The notes below the pieces were generated by a model, which made no database searches, was not told the origin of the DNA, and worked only from the letters and a program-made list of their open reading frames with translations. This document shows positions 46,064 through 57,353 of a stretch of 64,000 nucleotides of DNA, piece by piece. The stretch spans positions 1 to 64,000 of the forward strand of contig JANBPK010001212.1 in the NCBI GenBank assembly GCA_027579435.1, written 5' to 3'. Origin of the DNA: Candolleomyces eurysporus. Lineage: Eukaryota; Basidiomycota; Agaricomycetes; Agaricales; Psathyrellaceae. Numbering within the stretch: position 1 is the stretch's first letter; every line of letters starts with the position of its first letter. Made by a program: the position numbers and the translations under genes.

Positions 46064-47882
46064 NAAAAAACAAAGGATTAGGATGAGCGCAACAATCGCC
46101 TGCAGTATTGAATTCGTATATACATATGTAGAGTCAACTCGGTCCCACAAGCACACGCCGTCTGCCAGAACCCGAAATCCATTGAAATGTTGTTACTTGT
46201 CAGACGAAAGACATGAGTGAGAAAAAAGAGAAAGAAAAAGCATACAAGACAAGATGGTAAACCTCCGTAAGCTACATAACATGGAACGGAAGAACAAGAA
46301 AACACGAACTCAACGTATGCTACTGACTGTAATGTATATGGATCGGGCGATCGCATACGTGCCATCGAGCAAAGACAAGACGGGACAAAGACTAATGAGC
46401 GGACAGGACGTCGTATACAGCATAGCGTAACATATCCCAAGGGGTGATACCCCGAGAACCAAGAATGGGTAATAAGAGGTATGAGTGATAAAGGGAATGT
46501 GATCTTGTCACCAAAATCTAAATTCGATGCAAAAGTGCATGACAGAGTGAACAAAATGTTCAAACGGCGACGGGGAAGGAGGTAGGACATTACGAAGAGA
46601 GAAGTTCATCATACAGTATTGATAGGATATGGATAGAGGGACGAGAGAGGCTAGAAAGAGCTGATATAGATCGACAGGATGTGGGATAGTCTGAAAGAAA
46701 GGGTGCGCATATACATCGTATAGATGAAGAAATAAGCAAAACAGACGACACCCCATCAACATCAAGACCTCCTTCTTGGTAGCATGTTCCCTCTTCTCCA
46801 CAGCGTTCGATGCGACGGACTAACATGAAGCCGACTCGGCGTGCTCGGCGTACCAATTCCTCCTGCCTTCCGGCCACCAAACAACAAATTGCTAGTCGTT
46901 GCCCCCGCCGTCTGGTTCCCTACATTCCCAGCAAGGGCGATCGGCTGCTGATGGTCCGGCGAGTCTCAAGTAAAGTACGCCCAACCCAATCGCGCCTCCG
47001 ATCACACACAGCACAATCATACCGATAGCCCAAACCCATTGAATCAACCGCTGCTTGCCATGCTCCGTCTTCTACAGCCAGCTAGAGCCTTTCCTGCCTT
47101 CCGACTTTCGGCCATATTGACTTTGGCGACGATAGAAAACAGTCTCCAGAATCGTTCCCCTTCTCACCTCGGCGCGGTAACAGCGTGTCTTCGGTGTCCT
47201 CCTTCCTTCCTTTGTGCTCCCGTCAGGGCCAGGACTAGGGGACGGGGTTGATTTAGGTCCGATGGCGAATACGGGGAGGAGGGTGTCATCCGAGGAGCCA
47301 AGGGCGTAGGAGCCACACCTTCACAATGAAGTTCGACGGAGACATGGGACCTCCACTGGTATGAGTAGGCGGCGGTTGGCAAAGGCCTGGTCCGGTGGGC
47401 TAGGAGCAGCGACAGACGGAGGGAAGCGTTGCGTCGGTGGGGGTGCAATCGCGTTCGGATTCAAATTTATATTGGGATTGGAACGAGGGAGAAATGAGCT
47501 TGCCGCTGTTAGCAGCTGTAGCCACGAGAGCTGCACTCTTGCTTTGCTGGCCGGATGAAGCTGATGCTTCCCGTTCCCTCTTCTCTTCATCCACCGTCCG
47601 CGTCCTCTCATCCGCCTCATCGTCGCTATCGTCGTCGTCTTTGTCAGAGTACATTGCTAAGGGACTGATGCCAATTCCGCCGATCCCGCTGTTACGCGAA
47701 GTCGCTGTTGAGATGGCGTTGGTGGGATTCAGACGTTGGCTGTTGGAGGACTCGCCGGGGAAAGATAGCTGTCGTATCTACTGTAACAACAAGCAAAGAT
47801 CAGTACAAAGGCCCAGGGTTACATATCCGTGGATAGAGGCAGCAACTCACACATCTTACGCGCTCGACCTCTTGTTTTAAGT
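46064..47882 (-). pseudogene. Inverted, decayed partial copy of the proline-rich membrane protein gene at 62.0 kb
   Basis: The minus strand matches 62150-64000 and its 3' flank: the end of exon 1 (AACAAGAGGTCGAGCGCGTA), intron 1, the SGIGGIG block, DDDDSDDEADERTRTVDEEKRERE, the C-terminal membrane region and the 3' UTR (CACATCCTGTCGATCTATA, ATACTGTATGATGA). The first 115 or so coding bases are missing and many indels break the frame. It is inserted between the 3' flank of F-box copy 3 and the leader of copy 4. The source gene is 15 kb away in opposite orientation; homology reaches the right end of the window, so the duplicated piece may be longer. Confidence 0.88.
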
Positions 47883-47944
47883 TCTCGGTTTTGAGTTCTC
47901 AGGTCTAGCGGGAGCGACGCGGCGTTCGAATCTTCTGCTTGATC

Positions 47945-48038
47945 CTTTCAGTCGGCGTCTGAAAACTTGGCGCCCGTAGATGACTCATCGATAAGTGGCA
48001 AATCTCCAGCTTCACCTCAGACAGCCAAACACCGCATA
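47945..48038 (+). promoter_or_regulatory. Leader repeat of F-box array copy 4
   Basis: TTTCAGTCGGCGTCTGAAAA then CTTGGCGCCCG, followed by an ATCGATAAGT segment. It begins only about 60 bases after the inverted pseudogene ends. Confidence 0.6.
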
Positions 48039-49151
48039 ATGAGCTCAGGTCTCCTACAAAGCCTCCGCTTCTCGGATTTATCCGACGATGTCTGTCAAAT
48101 GATCTTCGAACTCGCCACAGAGTTAGATCAAGAAACTGGCCCTTCTTGCGCTTTGGTATCGAGAAAGGTCAATGTCTGGTGGGTGCTACGCTCCTATACT
48201 CACCACATCCACCCATAACAGGTATTAGGATTGAGCCCCTTCTCTACCGCACTCTTATCATCAAACATATGCAGTCGTTGGTGAACCTCTGTGGGATCAT
48301 TAAGGATATCGATCATGGCGACTCGATGAAATCCCCCGATTTCTTTGCCTCCCATGTCAAGGCGATCGCTATTACGAATGACGGTCAACAGCATGCTACA
48401 AACATCCTTTCAATCCTCAAGGCATGCCACAATGTCGAAAGACTAACGCTGTGGAGTAATCCAATTGAATGCAACCCGGAGCAGACGGCACAGTCCGAGA
48501 AGGATCTCAAGGAGCTTTGCGACTTTATAGCTTCCCCTGTACTCTCCCCGCGCTGGATCTCCATTGTCCGCAACATATTTCCCACTGATGAATTTCATTT
48601 CTCCCATCCCATCTTCCAGAATACAACACATGTGGATTTGGTATGGGAACCGTGGGGTGAGCCAGGCTGGGACACACTCCGACACCTCCCTTACCTGACG
48701 CACTTATCGGTCTACTGCTCATTCGATATTGAGAAGTGTGACCGATGGGTCCGAGAAACCGTGGATCTCTGTCCTCACTCCCTTCAAGTATTTGTTCTCT
48801 GGCTTTTCCCGACATCCTACTTTACCAATAAGAGCGAAGAATTCAAAGGAGTCCAAGCTATTCAAGATGGGAGCGTTGACAGTCGAGCGGTTGTGGCGTA
48901 TATGGGAGATTCTTTGCAAACAGACTGTTACCCATATCCAATTGTTCGCCCCTGCGAGGCCCTACTCGAAGACTGCTCGGGTATCCCCATCGGAAAAGAC
49001 TTTTGGACGCTTGCTGAAGAACTCATCGACAAACGAAACTGTCAAAGAGAAACGCAGGTGAGTCCAGCATTTGTTGTCTTGCACTTCACTTATTAAACGT
49101 ACCACGACCACAATCGCACATATCCTCCAGACTAGTAGCTCAGCCGCTTGA
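48039..49151 (+). CDS. Tandem F-box family, copy 4
   Basis: Exons 48039..48178, 48229..49057, 49131..49151; 329 aa. F-box exon LRFSDLSDDVCQMIFELATE...CALVSRKVNVW. Body blocks intact (IEPLLYRTLII, FFASHVKAIAI, ILSILKACHNVERLTLW, SPVLSPRWIS, HPIFQNTTHVDLVW, CDRWVRETVDLCP). The C-terminal block diverges most from other copies (GKDFWTLAEELIDKRNCQRE). The tail exon encodes TSSSAA. Branch site is TTTATTAAA-like rather than CTAAT. Confidence 0.82.
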
Positions 49152-49744
49152 CTAGATACCAGCTATCTTGGACCACGGCCGCCAAACATGAAATTTCAAG
49201 TTCAGATTGATTTACAAAGGATTTACCCAAGCACGCAACGATATTATCAAGGAGCTACGCGAGCTAACTCCCAAGTGCCGAATACAGCGAGCGTGCCTCA
49301 ACTCCTGACACATAATTAGTAAAAAAAAAATCTACTCTACAAATTTTAGTCTACCGACACTTCAGACGTCCAAATGGTAACTCGATAGACATGTAGATTG
49401 TCACACGAAAATCGGTAGGCGACGTGCCATTTCGCGCTCGGACAATTACTCAGTAATATAAAAGGAAGAGAGCACGATTAAAGACATTCCGTTTCTATCT
49501 TGCTTCCGCTTTCTCTCCGCCGCTTAAGCAGTGAGCATGGGATGTCTGCCAGGCGCGAGTCTACGAACGCCGGAATGAAAGCGACATGTTCTAGTGGGAG
49601 TGCCGCTTTTCAACCCGAACATTTCATCAACCCCGATTCTGTTATCCGGTTCCGAACTTAAGATTGTATATATTTTGGTTACACACGGGGCGTCGATTCC
49701 TTCCCTACGAAGGGCCAAGAGGAAACGGGGGCTGTTCCGCCTTG
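49152..49744. repeat. Spacer of F-box array unit 4
   Basis: Non-coding; similar over several hundred bases to the spacer behind copy 1 (TAGTCTACC, CGACGTGCCATTTC and AGTGGGAGTGCCG blocks). Confidence 0.6.
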
Positions 49745-49829
49745 ATGTTTCAGTCGGCGCCCGAATACTTGGTGCACATAGATCTCTCATCGATAAGCGG
49801 TAGATCTCCAACGACCACATCGAAACCAA
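49745..49829 (+). promoter_or_regulatory. Leader repeat of F-box array copy 5
   Basis: GTTTCAGTCGGCGCCCGAAT then ACTTGGTGCAC; shortened before the ATG relative to other copies. Confidence 0.55.
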
Positions 49830-50967
49830 ATGGGCCCAAGTCTCATGCAAAGTTTCTGTTTCTCAGATCTACCTGAGGACGTTTGCCGAGTCATCTTCGA
49901 GCTCGTCCTAGAGTTGGATCAAGAAACTGGCCGCTCTTGCGCTTTGGTTTCAAGGCAGGTCAATGCCTGGTGAGTGCTACACTTCCAGATTCAGTTCATT
50001 CACCTATCGCAACTATCAAGGATTGAACCCATTCTCTACCGCACTCTTATTGTTGAGCTTGAAGATACAGACCAACTAGGAAACCTCTGCGGGGTAGTTG
50101 AGGATATCAATCATGGCGACTCCATGAAATCGCCAGATTTCTTCGCCTCCCATGTCAAGGCGATCGTTATCACCAATGACCGTCAACAATATGCTACGAA
50201 TATCCTTTCAATTCTCAAGGCATGCCACAATGTGGAACTACTGGCGTTGTGGGCCGCTAATCCAAGTGGACGCGGGTGGGTGCGGCCACACGGCAGGGAC
50301 CTCAGAGACCTCCGCGACTTTATAACCTCTCCGGGGCTCTCCCCGCGCTGGATCTCCATTACCAGCAACCTATTTCCGATTGATGAAGTGCGCTTCTCCT
50401 ATCCCATCTTCCACAATGCCACACACGTGGAATTGGTGTGGGAGGAGCGCGGTGACGGTGACCCGCATAATGTAGGCTGGGAAACACTTCGATACCTCCC
50501 TTGCCTCTCACACCTCTCAGTATACCGTTCATTCTATATGAAGGAGTGTGACCGATGGGTCCGAGAAACGGTCAATCTCCTCCCTCGTTCTCTTCGGGTT
50601 TTTATCTTCTGGCTTTACCCCACATTCTTCTTCAGAGATGATACGAGCAAGGAATTCGAAGGGGTCAAGGCGATTCAAGATGGTGACATTGACGGCCGAG
50701 CGGTTGTGGCGTATATGGGATATTGTTTGCCAACGCTGCCCGACCTGCCGCCCAACCTGCATCCAATTTTTCGCTCCTATAGCGACGTAGTCAGAGACTC
50801 CGCAGGTGTCCCGGCTGGAAAAGACTTTTGGACTCTTGCTGAAGAATTCATCGAGGAACGGCATCGCCGAAGGGAAGCGCGGGTGAGCATATAATTCGTT
50901 ATCCCGCGACGCTTCACTCATTAAACGCATCAAAACTGCGTATATCATCCAGAATACTGGTAGCTGA
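49830..50967 (+). CDS. Tandem F-box family, copy 5
   Basis: Exons 49830..49969, 50021..50882, 50953..50967; 338 aa, the longest copy. It starts MGPSLMQSFCFSDLPEDVCR. The variable stretch after LALW is expanded (AANPSGRGWVRPHGRDL), and the segment before LHPIFRSY carries an extra proline-rich run (LPTLPDLPPNLH). Tail exon encodes NTGS, two residues shorter than in sister copies because of an early TGA. The branch-site region reads CACTCATTAAA. No frame damage. Confidence 0.82.
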
Positions 50968-51002
50968 GCGGCTTGACAACATAACTTATTTCCCAACGCA
51001 CA

Positions 51003-51190
51003 CAACGACCCAGAGGGAGTGGGCTACCGCTCGAACACAGCAAATATCGCGTTCAAGGAGCTTATGTATCGCATCACAAGCCCCGAGGAAAGCTGAACAC
51101 AGTTGAATTGGACCTCGCGATGGGATGGTACCTCGAAGCGTGCGATCTTGTAGGCGAGAACTTCCGAACAAGGGAGTACCAGCCGAGTTA
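51003..51190 (+). repeat. Decayed coding-like module behind F-box copy 5
   Basis: Plus strand reads PEGVGYRSNTANIAFKEL, MYRITSPEES to a stop, and in a neighbouring frame VELDLAMGWYLEACDLVGE. It is the same module as behind copies 8 and 9, broken by an indel. Confidence 0.5.
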
Positions 51191-51461
51191 TCATTGGGGC
51201 GAGTAGGAGGTAATGGAGGGCCGGTATATTCCGGAAATAAGGCTGCGGAAGAGGAAAGCAAGGACAGAGTGTAAAAAAAAGCAGCTGCTGTAGCGCATTA
51301 TGATCGCGATGCGAATTAGAATAGTGGATGAGGTCGAAAGAGGAAGTACAAAGGTCGTGCTAAATCGCCCGTAGCTGAGATTAAACATGGTATACGTGCA
51401 TTGCGCTCCATTTAAGCAAGGACGTGTGCTGCAGTCTATCGAAAGCCATGCAATAAAAATG

Positions 51462-51572
51462 TTTCAGTCGGCGCTTGAACGTTTGAGCACTTGGCGCCCG
51501 TGGATGACTCATCGATGAGTGGCAGACTCCATCTTCACCTTGAACGACCACATCGAAGTCAAGGACCACATA
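51462..51572 (+). promoter_or_regulatory. Leader repeat of F-box array copy 6
   Basis: TTTCAGTCGGCGCTTGAACG with an 8-base duplication, then CACTTGGCGCCCGTGG and an ATCGATGAGT segment up to the ATG. Confidence 0.6.
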
Positions 51573-52671
51573 ATGAGCCCAGCTCTCATGGAATTTCTTC
51601 GTTTCTCGGATCTACCTGAGGATATTTGCCGACTGGTCTTCGAGCTCGTCGCAGAGTTGGATCCAGAAACTGGCCGCTCTTGCGCTTTGGTATCAAGGAA
51701 GGTCAATGCCTGGTGAGTAATACGGTCCCATACTCAGCTCATCTGCCTATTTCAATTATCAAGGATCGAGCCGCTTCTGTACCACACGCTCATCGTCCGA
51801 GATGACGCGCAACTGGAAAACCTCTGCACCATTGTAAAAGATATCAATCGTGCCAACTCGAGCTCCACGAAATCGCCAGATCTCTTTGCCACCCATGTCA
51901 AAGCAATTGCTATTATCACTCTTTTGCCACCTGCCACGGGTATCTTGTCAATCCTCAAGGCATGCCACAATCTTGACATTCTGGCGTTGTGGTGTACCCC
52001 AAGTGGACGCGACTCCAGGGAGTTTAGGGAGCTTCTCGACCTTCTAGCTTCCCCTGAACTCTCCCCACGCTGGCTCTCCATTGCGAGCGACATATTTGCG
52101 GTTGATAAAGTGCATTTTTCCTATCCCATCTTCCAAAATGCTACCCATGTGGAATTATTGTGGGAGGAGCGCGACGGTCGGCGGGACAAAGTAGCCTGGA
52201 ACACACTCCGACAGCTCCCTTGCCTGACGCACCTTTCAATATACTGCTCATTCCATATTGGGGAGTGTGACTGGTGGGTCCGAGAAACCGTGGATCTATG
52301 CCCTCGTTCTCTTCGGGTGTTCATCGTCTGGCTCTCCTTCCTGTCCTTCGAAAACACGACCGAAGGACACCAAGGAGTGAAGGCCATTCAAGATGGGGAC
52401 ATTGACAGCCGAGCCCTTTTGGCGCATGTGGGAGATTCTTTGCCAGCAGACTGGGCCTTGCATCCAATTCTTCGCTCCTACCCAGACGTAGTTAGAGACT
52501 GCGCGGGTGTCCCAGTTGGTAAAGACTTCTGGACTCTTGCTGAAGAGTTCATCGAGGAACGGCATCGTCGAAGAGAACTGCAGGTGAGCTCAGGTTCCGT
52601 TTTCTTGCGCTTCTCTAACTAAACGCACCGCAATCGCATACGTTTTCTAGAATAGTAGCTCGACTACTTGA
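51573..52671 (+). CDS. Tandem F-box family, copy 6
   Basis: Exons 51573..51712, 51764..52583, 52651..52671; 326 aa, the shortest intact copy. F-box exon LRFSDLPEDICRLVFELVAELDPE...CALVSRKVNAW. The variable stretch after LALW is short (CTPSGRDSREFREL). Later blocks intact (YPIFQNATHVELLWEERDG, CDWWVRETVDLCPRSLRVF, AIQDGDIDSRALLAHVG, GKDFWTLAEEFIEERHRRR). Tail exon encodes NSSSTT. Confidence 0.82.
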
Positions 52672-53239
52672 CTATTAGTAGCTCATTCCTATCACAGACC
52701 ATAGCTATCCTGTAGAACTGCCGTCAAACACTGAATTTCAGGTTTTGAGTCCATCGTAATTTCTAGAAGGTCCACCCAAGCGTGCTGCGGTACCTCGTGG
52801 AAGCTATAAAGGTATATCCCAAAGCACCCAAACTCCAACGAACGGTAAGGAGCCACAAATAAAGGCGCAACTATCAGACCAACGTTGGCGACTCTATTAA
52901 ACACCAAAAAATTACTACACGTCCAAATATAGCTTCAACTTATCTATTTATCTTCCGCATGGACGAGGGACGAGCGTGCCTACTCGACCACAGCTTCGGT
53001 GTGGCACTGCTTGGGGAGCAGTACACCTACTGAGCGCACGCCGCTCGTCATCCCAAGACGTTCTGGGGAGGGTTGCGAGACAAGAACCTTGGCGATTTGT
53101 CAGAGATGTGCCATGATGCATCGGACGTTCGTTCAATTATTAAGAAGGAAGAAAGGTTGATCGCGGAAGTTCCGCATCTATCTTGCTTTCTCCCTCTCTC
53201 CGCAACTTGTGGAGTGGGCTTAGCCAGCACCTTGATCTT
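52672..53239. repeat. Spacer of F-box array unit 6, with a relic shared with 61.1 kb
   Basis: Bases 52960-53110 contain a 26-base identical stretch (around 53034-53059, GCGCACGCCGCTCGTCATCC core) and flanking similarity to 61150-61260. Read on the minus strand both give a NRQ(D/G)SCL...SWDDERRAL peptide, so this may be the end of a lost gene. The rest is array spacer. Confidence 0.6.
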
Positions 53240-53337
53240 TTTAGTCGGCGCCTGAACACTGGGCGCCATAGATCATCAATAAGTGGTAGATCTCCATTTT
53301 CATCTCGAACGACCACATCGAAGTCAAGGATTACATA
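53240..53337 (+). promoter_or_regulatory. Leader repeat of F-box array copy 7
   Basis: TTTTTAGTCGGCGCCTGAAC then ACTGGGCGCC. The ATG that follows in other copies is CTG here (53338). Confidence 0.55.
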
Positions 53338-54431
53338 CTGAGCCCAAGTCTCATGGAGCTCCTCCGTTTCTCAGATCTACCTGATGATATATGCCGACTG
53401 GTCTTCGAGCTTGTCGCAGAGTTGGACCCAGAAACTGGCTGTTCTTGCGCTTTGGTATCTAGAAAGGTCAATGTCTGGTGAGCGCTACACTCTTATACCC
53501 AGCTCACCTACCCATCGCAACTATCTAGGACTGAGCCCATTCTATACCGCACTCTCATCATCGAAGATACGAGACAACTGATGAACCTCTATGGGACCGT
53601 TGAAGATGCCAATCATAGCGACTCCATCATGAAATCGCCAGATTTCTTTGCCTCCCATGTCAAAGCGATTGTTATTACCAATGATCGTGAGAAGTATGCC
53701 ACGAATATCCTGTCAATCCTCAAAGCATACCACAATGTCGAAAGACTGGCGCTATGGGGTATCCCAATTGAACGCGACTCGGAGCAACCGGCACAGGCCC
53801 ACGAGAATCTTAGAGAGCTTCACAACTTTCTAGCTTCCCCTGAACTCTCCCCATGCTGGATCTCTATTGACAGCAACACATTTCCCAATGGTGTAGTCCA
53901 TTTCTCCTATCCTATCTTCCAGAATGCAACACATGTGGAATTGGTTCCGACATCTCCCTCGCCTGACGCACTTACCCGTTTACTGCACATTTTATATGAA
54001 GAGCTGCGGCCGTTGGGTCCGAGAAACGGTGGATCTCTGCCCTTGCTCTCTTCGGGTGTTTATTTTCTGGATTTCCTCCGCAACCTTCTTCAAATGTGAT
54101 ATGAGCGAAGGATCCGAAGGGTACAAGGCTATTCACGATGGTGATATTGACAGCCGAGCGGTTACGGCGTCTATGAATTGTCCTTCGTCAGCGTTCCGCG
54201 ACCTGCATCCCGACTCCCGTCCAATTCGCCGCTCCTACAATGACGTAGTCAAAGACTGCGCGGGTGTCCCGGTCGGAAAAGATTTTTGGACTCTTGCTGA
54301 GGAGTTCATTGAAGAACGGCAACGTCGAAGGGAAGCGCAGGTGAGCCCAGGATCTGCTGTCTTGCAGCGCTTCACTAATCAAGCGCACCGCGAATGCGTG
54401 TATCCTCCAGAATGGTCGCTCAGCGGCTTGA
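53338..54431 (+). pseudogene. Tandem F-box family, copy 7 (start codon lost, internal deletion)
   Basis: Exons by homology 53338..53477, 53529..54340, 54411..54431. The usual start ATG is CTG; the next in-frame Met is at 53353 (MELLRFSDLPDDICRLVFEL). Around 53945, right after YPIFQNATHVELV, roughly 40-50 bases present in sister copies are missing and the frame changes. The remaining text (LPRLTHLPVYCTFYM, RWVRETVDLCPCSLRVF, GKDFWTLAEEFIEERQRRR) continues in the next frame to a normal splice site and an NGRSAA tail exon. The exact homologous 3' end suggests recent loss. Confidence 0.82.
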
Positions 54432-54474
54432 CAACAGAGAATATTTTCCGACGCCACAACGACACATAGACATT

Positions 54475-54625
54475 TGGGTACTGCTCGGACTCAGCAAAGA
54501 CCGCGTCGAGGGAGTTTATATGTCGTGTCACAAACCCCGAGAAAGGCTGCACACATTTGAACCAGACCTGGCAATGGGATAGTACCTCGAAGCGTGCGAT
54601 GTTATAGGCGAGAAGCTCTGAATGA
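54475..54625 (+). repeat. Decayed coding-like module behind F-box copy 7
   Basis: Plus strand reads CSDSAKTASREFICRVTNPE in one frame, then EPDLAMG(stop)YLEACDVIGE in another: the same module as behind copies 5, 8 and 9, with stops. Confidence 0.5.
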
Positions 54626-55112
54626 AGGAGTATGTATCTCGGAAATTATGGAGTATAATGAGAATGGCCACTTTCATCTGTGTTCCTCCTGTCTTCGGTT
54701 CTGGTTAATGACTCTTCTGAAACCCAATTAATTACTACATGATCACCTCATTTATTGATGCACGCATGAGTGAGGGACAAACGTTGCCTGCTCGAGCACA
54801 GCTTCGGTGTTCAGGAGACGTGCCATTTCCCATTAGACGTTCTTTAAATTATTTAGAAGGAAGAAAACAAAATCAGGGACAGTCCCTTTCTATCTTACTA
54901 TCTCGTCCTCTGCAACTGGAGTGGTGAGCATGGGATGCCTGCCAGCAACAAGCCTGCAGACGTCGGATTGACAGCAACATATTCTAGTGGGAGTGCCCCT
55001 TGTACCTTGAAAGTCTCATCAACCCTGATTCTAGTATTCGACCCCGTACATACCTGGACTGGAGACAGAGCTATCAAGGGCCAAGAGGGAACTCGGACCG
55101 TTCCCCTTGATC
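54626..55112. repeat. Spacer of F-box array unit 7
   Basis: Non-coding; closely similar to 56880-57290 (GTTCCTCC.GTCTTCGGT..TGGTTAATGACTC and TATTCTAGTGGG blocks). This is the best-conserved spacer pair in the array. Confidence 0.65.
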
Positions 55113-55202
55113 TTTGAGTCGGCGCCCATAGATCACCCCATCGATGAGTGGCAGATCTCCATCTTTACCTCCAACCATCACATTAAAGTCAAGGGCCACA
55201 TA
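55113..55202 (+). promoter_or_regulatory. Leader repeat of F-box array copy 8
   Basis: Contracted form: TTGAGTCGGCGCCCATAGAT, i.e. the two GGCGCC sites have collapsed into one by a deletion. Confidence 0.55.
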
Positions 55203-56330
55203 ATGAGCACAGGTCTCCTGGAAATCCCTCGTTTCTGTTTCTCGGATCTCCCCGAGGATTTGTGCCGACTGGTTTTCGAGCTCGTCGCAGAGTCGGACCC
55301 AGAAACTGGCCGCTCTTGCGCTTTGGTATCAAAGGAAGTCAATGCCTGGTGAGTGCTACGGTACCGTGCTCTGCTCATCTACTTACTGCAGCTATCAAGG
55401 ATCGAACCGATTCTCTACCGCACACTTATCATCCAATCTGAAGCGCAACTGGAGAGCCTCCGTAGGATTGTTGAAGATACCAATCAGATCGACTCGAGCT
55501 CCACGAAATCAACAGATTTCTTCGCCACCTATGTCAAGGTAGTTGCCATTGTTACTTTGCGCTCGGATGCCGCGAATGCCCTGTCAGTTCTCAAAGCATG
55601 CCCCAACGTCGAAATACTGGTGTTGTGGAGCAATCCAAATAAACTCGAGGCGGGCGGGGCATCACCTTACGGCACCCTGGCAAAGGACCTCAGAGACCTT
55701 CGCGACTTTATAACCTCCCCTAAACTCTCCCCACGCCGGATATCCATGTTCCATCACATCCTTACGACGAGTGAGGTGCATTTCTCTCATCCCATCTTCC
55801 AGAATGTCACACACCTGGAATTGGTCAGGGTCGACAGCAAAGCAGGCTGGGAAACACTCCGATCCCTCCCTTGCCTGACGCATGTCTCGGCTCACTGCTT
55901 ATCTAGTCTGGAGGGGTGTGGCCAATGGACCCGAGAAGCCATGGACCTTTTCCCTCCAACCCTTCGGGTGTTCATTGTCTGGTTTTATCCCGACCTCTGC
56001 TTCGAGAATACTCACGCAGAATTCGAGGGAGTGAAGGCTATTCAAGACGGGGACATTGACAGCCGAGCGGTTGTCGCATACATGGGAAGTTCTTTGCTAA
56101 GTTCATGGGATTTGCATCCAATTCTGCGCCTCTACAAGGACATAATCGAAGACTGGATCGGTTGTTCGGTTGGAAAAGACTTCTGGACTCTTGCTGAAGA
56201 GTTCATCGAGGAACGGCATCGTCGAAGAGAACTCCAGGCGAGTCTAGGATCTGCTCTCTTGTACTTCGCTAACTAACTGGAATGCATCGCAATCGCATAC
56301 GTCTTCCAGAAAGGCTGCTCGACCGCTTGA
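55203..56330 (+). CDS. Tandem F-box family, copy 8 (GC donor in intron 2)
   Basis: Exons 55203..55348, 55400..56237, 56310..56330; 334 aa. Exon 1 is 6 nt longer than in copies 1-6 (IPRFCFSDLPEDLCRLVFEL), a feature shared only with copy 9. Body blocks: IEPILYRTLIIQSEAQLESL, FFATYVKVVAI, HPIFQNVTHLELV, CGQWTREAMDLFPPTLRVF, AIQDGDIDSRAVVAYMG, GKDFWTLAEEFIEERHRRR. The donor of intron 2 is GC (CCAG|GCGAGT) where sister copies have GT; if unused, the protein would end with ASLGSALLYFAN. The tail exon would encode KGCSTA. Confidence 0.8.
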
Positions 56331-57296
56331 TTAATAGTAGCTTATTTCTACTGTAGACCGTAGCTATCTTCAAATTTGGGGTCCATTTTCATTTCAAGAG
56401 TGTTTACCCAAGCGTGCTCCGTTACTTCGTGGAGGCCACAAAGACGTACCCCGTAGGACACCATGGCCAACAGTGAAGGTTCTTCCACGTCCACTACGAA
56501 ACAGTCGGTTCCCGCTCGGACACACCGGAGAATGTGTTCAGGGAGTTTATGGATTGCTTTACACACCCTGAGCAAACTCGCACACGAGTCGATTTGGACG
56601 TCGCCTTGGAGTGGTACCTCGACGCTGCAAATTTGTCGGTGAAATCCGAGGAAGGGACGAGGAGATCGGAAGGGAAAGAACAAAGGTAGTGCTAAGCGTC
56701 GTTAAATCGAGTATAGCTGAGCATGATTGTGTCCAGTTTGAGCAAGGTCGGGTGCCTCAGTATACCGAAAGTCATGCAGTCGAAAATCAAGTGAAGCTGT
56801 CAAGAGCTGAATGATTGCGGAACATGGACGCTCGGAGAGTCGGTCGTCTGAGTTGTGGAGAATAATAAGGATAGCCACTTCCATCTACGTTCCTCCCGTC
56901 TTTGGTCGTGGTTAATGACTCTTCTTCCATTTCGAAAAGAAAAATATCCATCACTTCCGACCACTCAGGTTGGTGTCAGTGACTCTGTTGAACGCCAGTT
57001 AGTTGCTACATGTCAACTCATCGGTCGATGTCCTGCATGAGCGAGGGACAATTTTGCCTGCTCGAGTACAGCTTCGGTGCAGCACTTCATTCGCAACTGG
57101 AGCGGTGAGTATGACATGTTCTCTGCCAGCAGCAAGCTTACGAACGTCGGATTGACCGCGACATATTCTAGTGGGGGTGCCTTGTACCTTGAAAGTCTCA
57201 TCAGCCTTGATTCTAGTATCCGACCCCGTACATACCTGGGCTGGACACAGAGCTACCAAGGGCCAAGAGAGAACTCGGACTGTTCCCTTTGATCTT
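56331..57296. repeat. Spacer of F-box array unit 8 with a 65-codon open module
   Basis: Bases 56495-56689 form an open plus-strand frame without Met: YETVGSRSDTPENVFREFMD, CFTHPEQTRTRVDLDVALEW, YLDAANLSVKSEE and on to a TAG. The same frame is open and well matched behind copy 9 (60531-60731). The remaining spacer (56690-57296) matches that of unit 7. Confidence 0.6.
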
Positions 57297-57353
57297 TTCA
57301 GTCGGCGCCTGAACACTTGGCGCCCATAGATCACCTCATCGATGAGTGGCAGA
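57297..57353 (+). promoter_or_regulatory. Leader repeat separated from F-box copy 9 by an insertion
   Basis: TTTTCAGTCGGCGCCTGAAC, ACTTGGCGCCC and ATCGATGAGTGGCAGA: a full-length leader with both GGCGCC sites, ending abruptly where the insertion begins. The missing right part (TCTGCATCTTTACC...) resumes at 58948 in front of copy 9. Confidence 0.75.
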
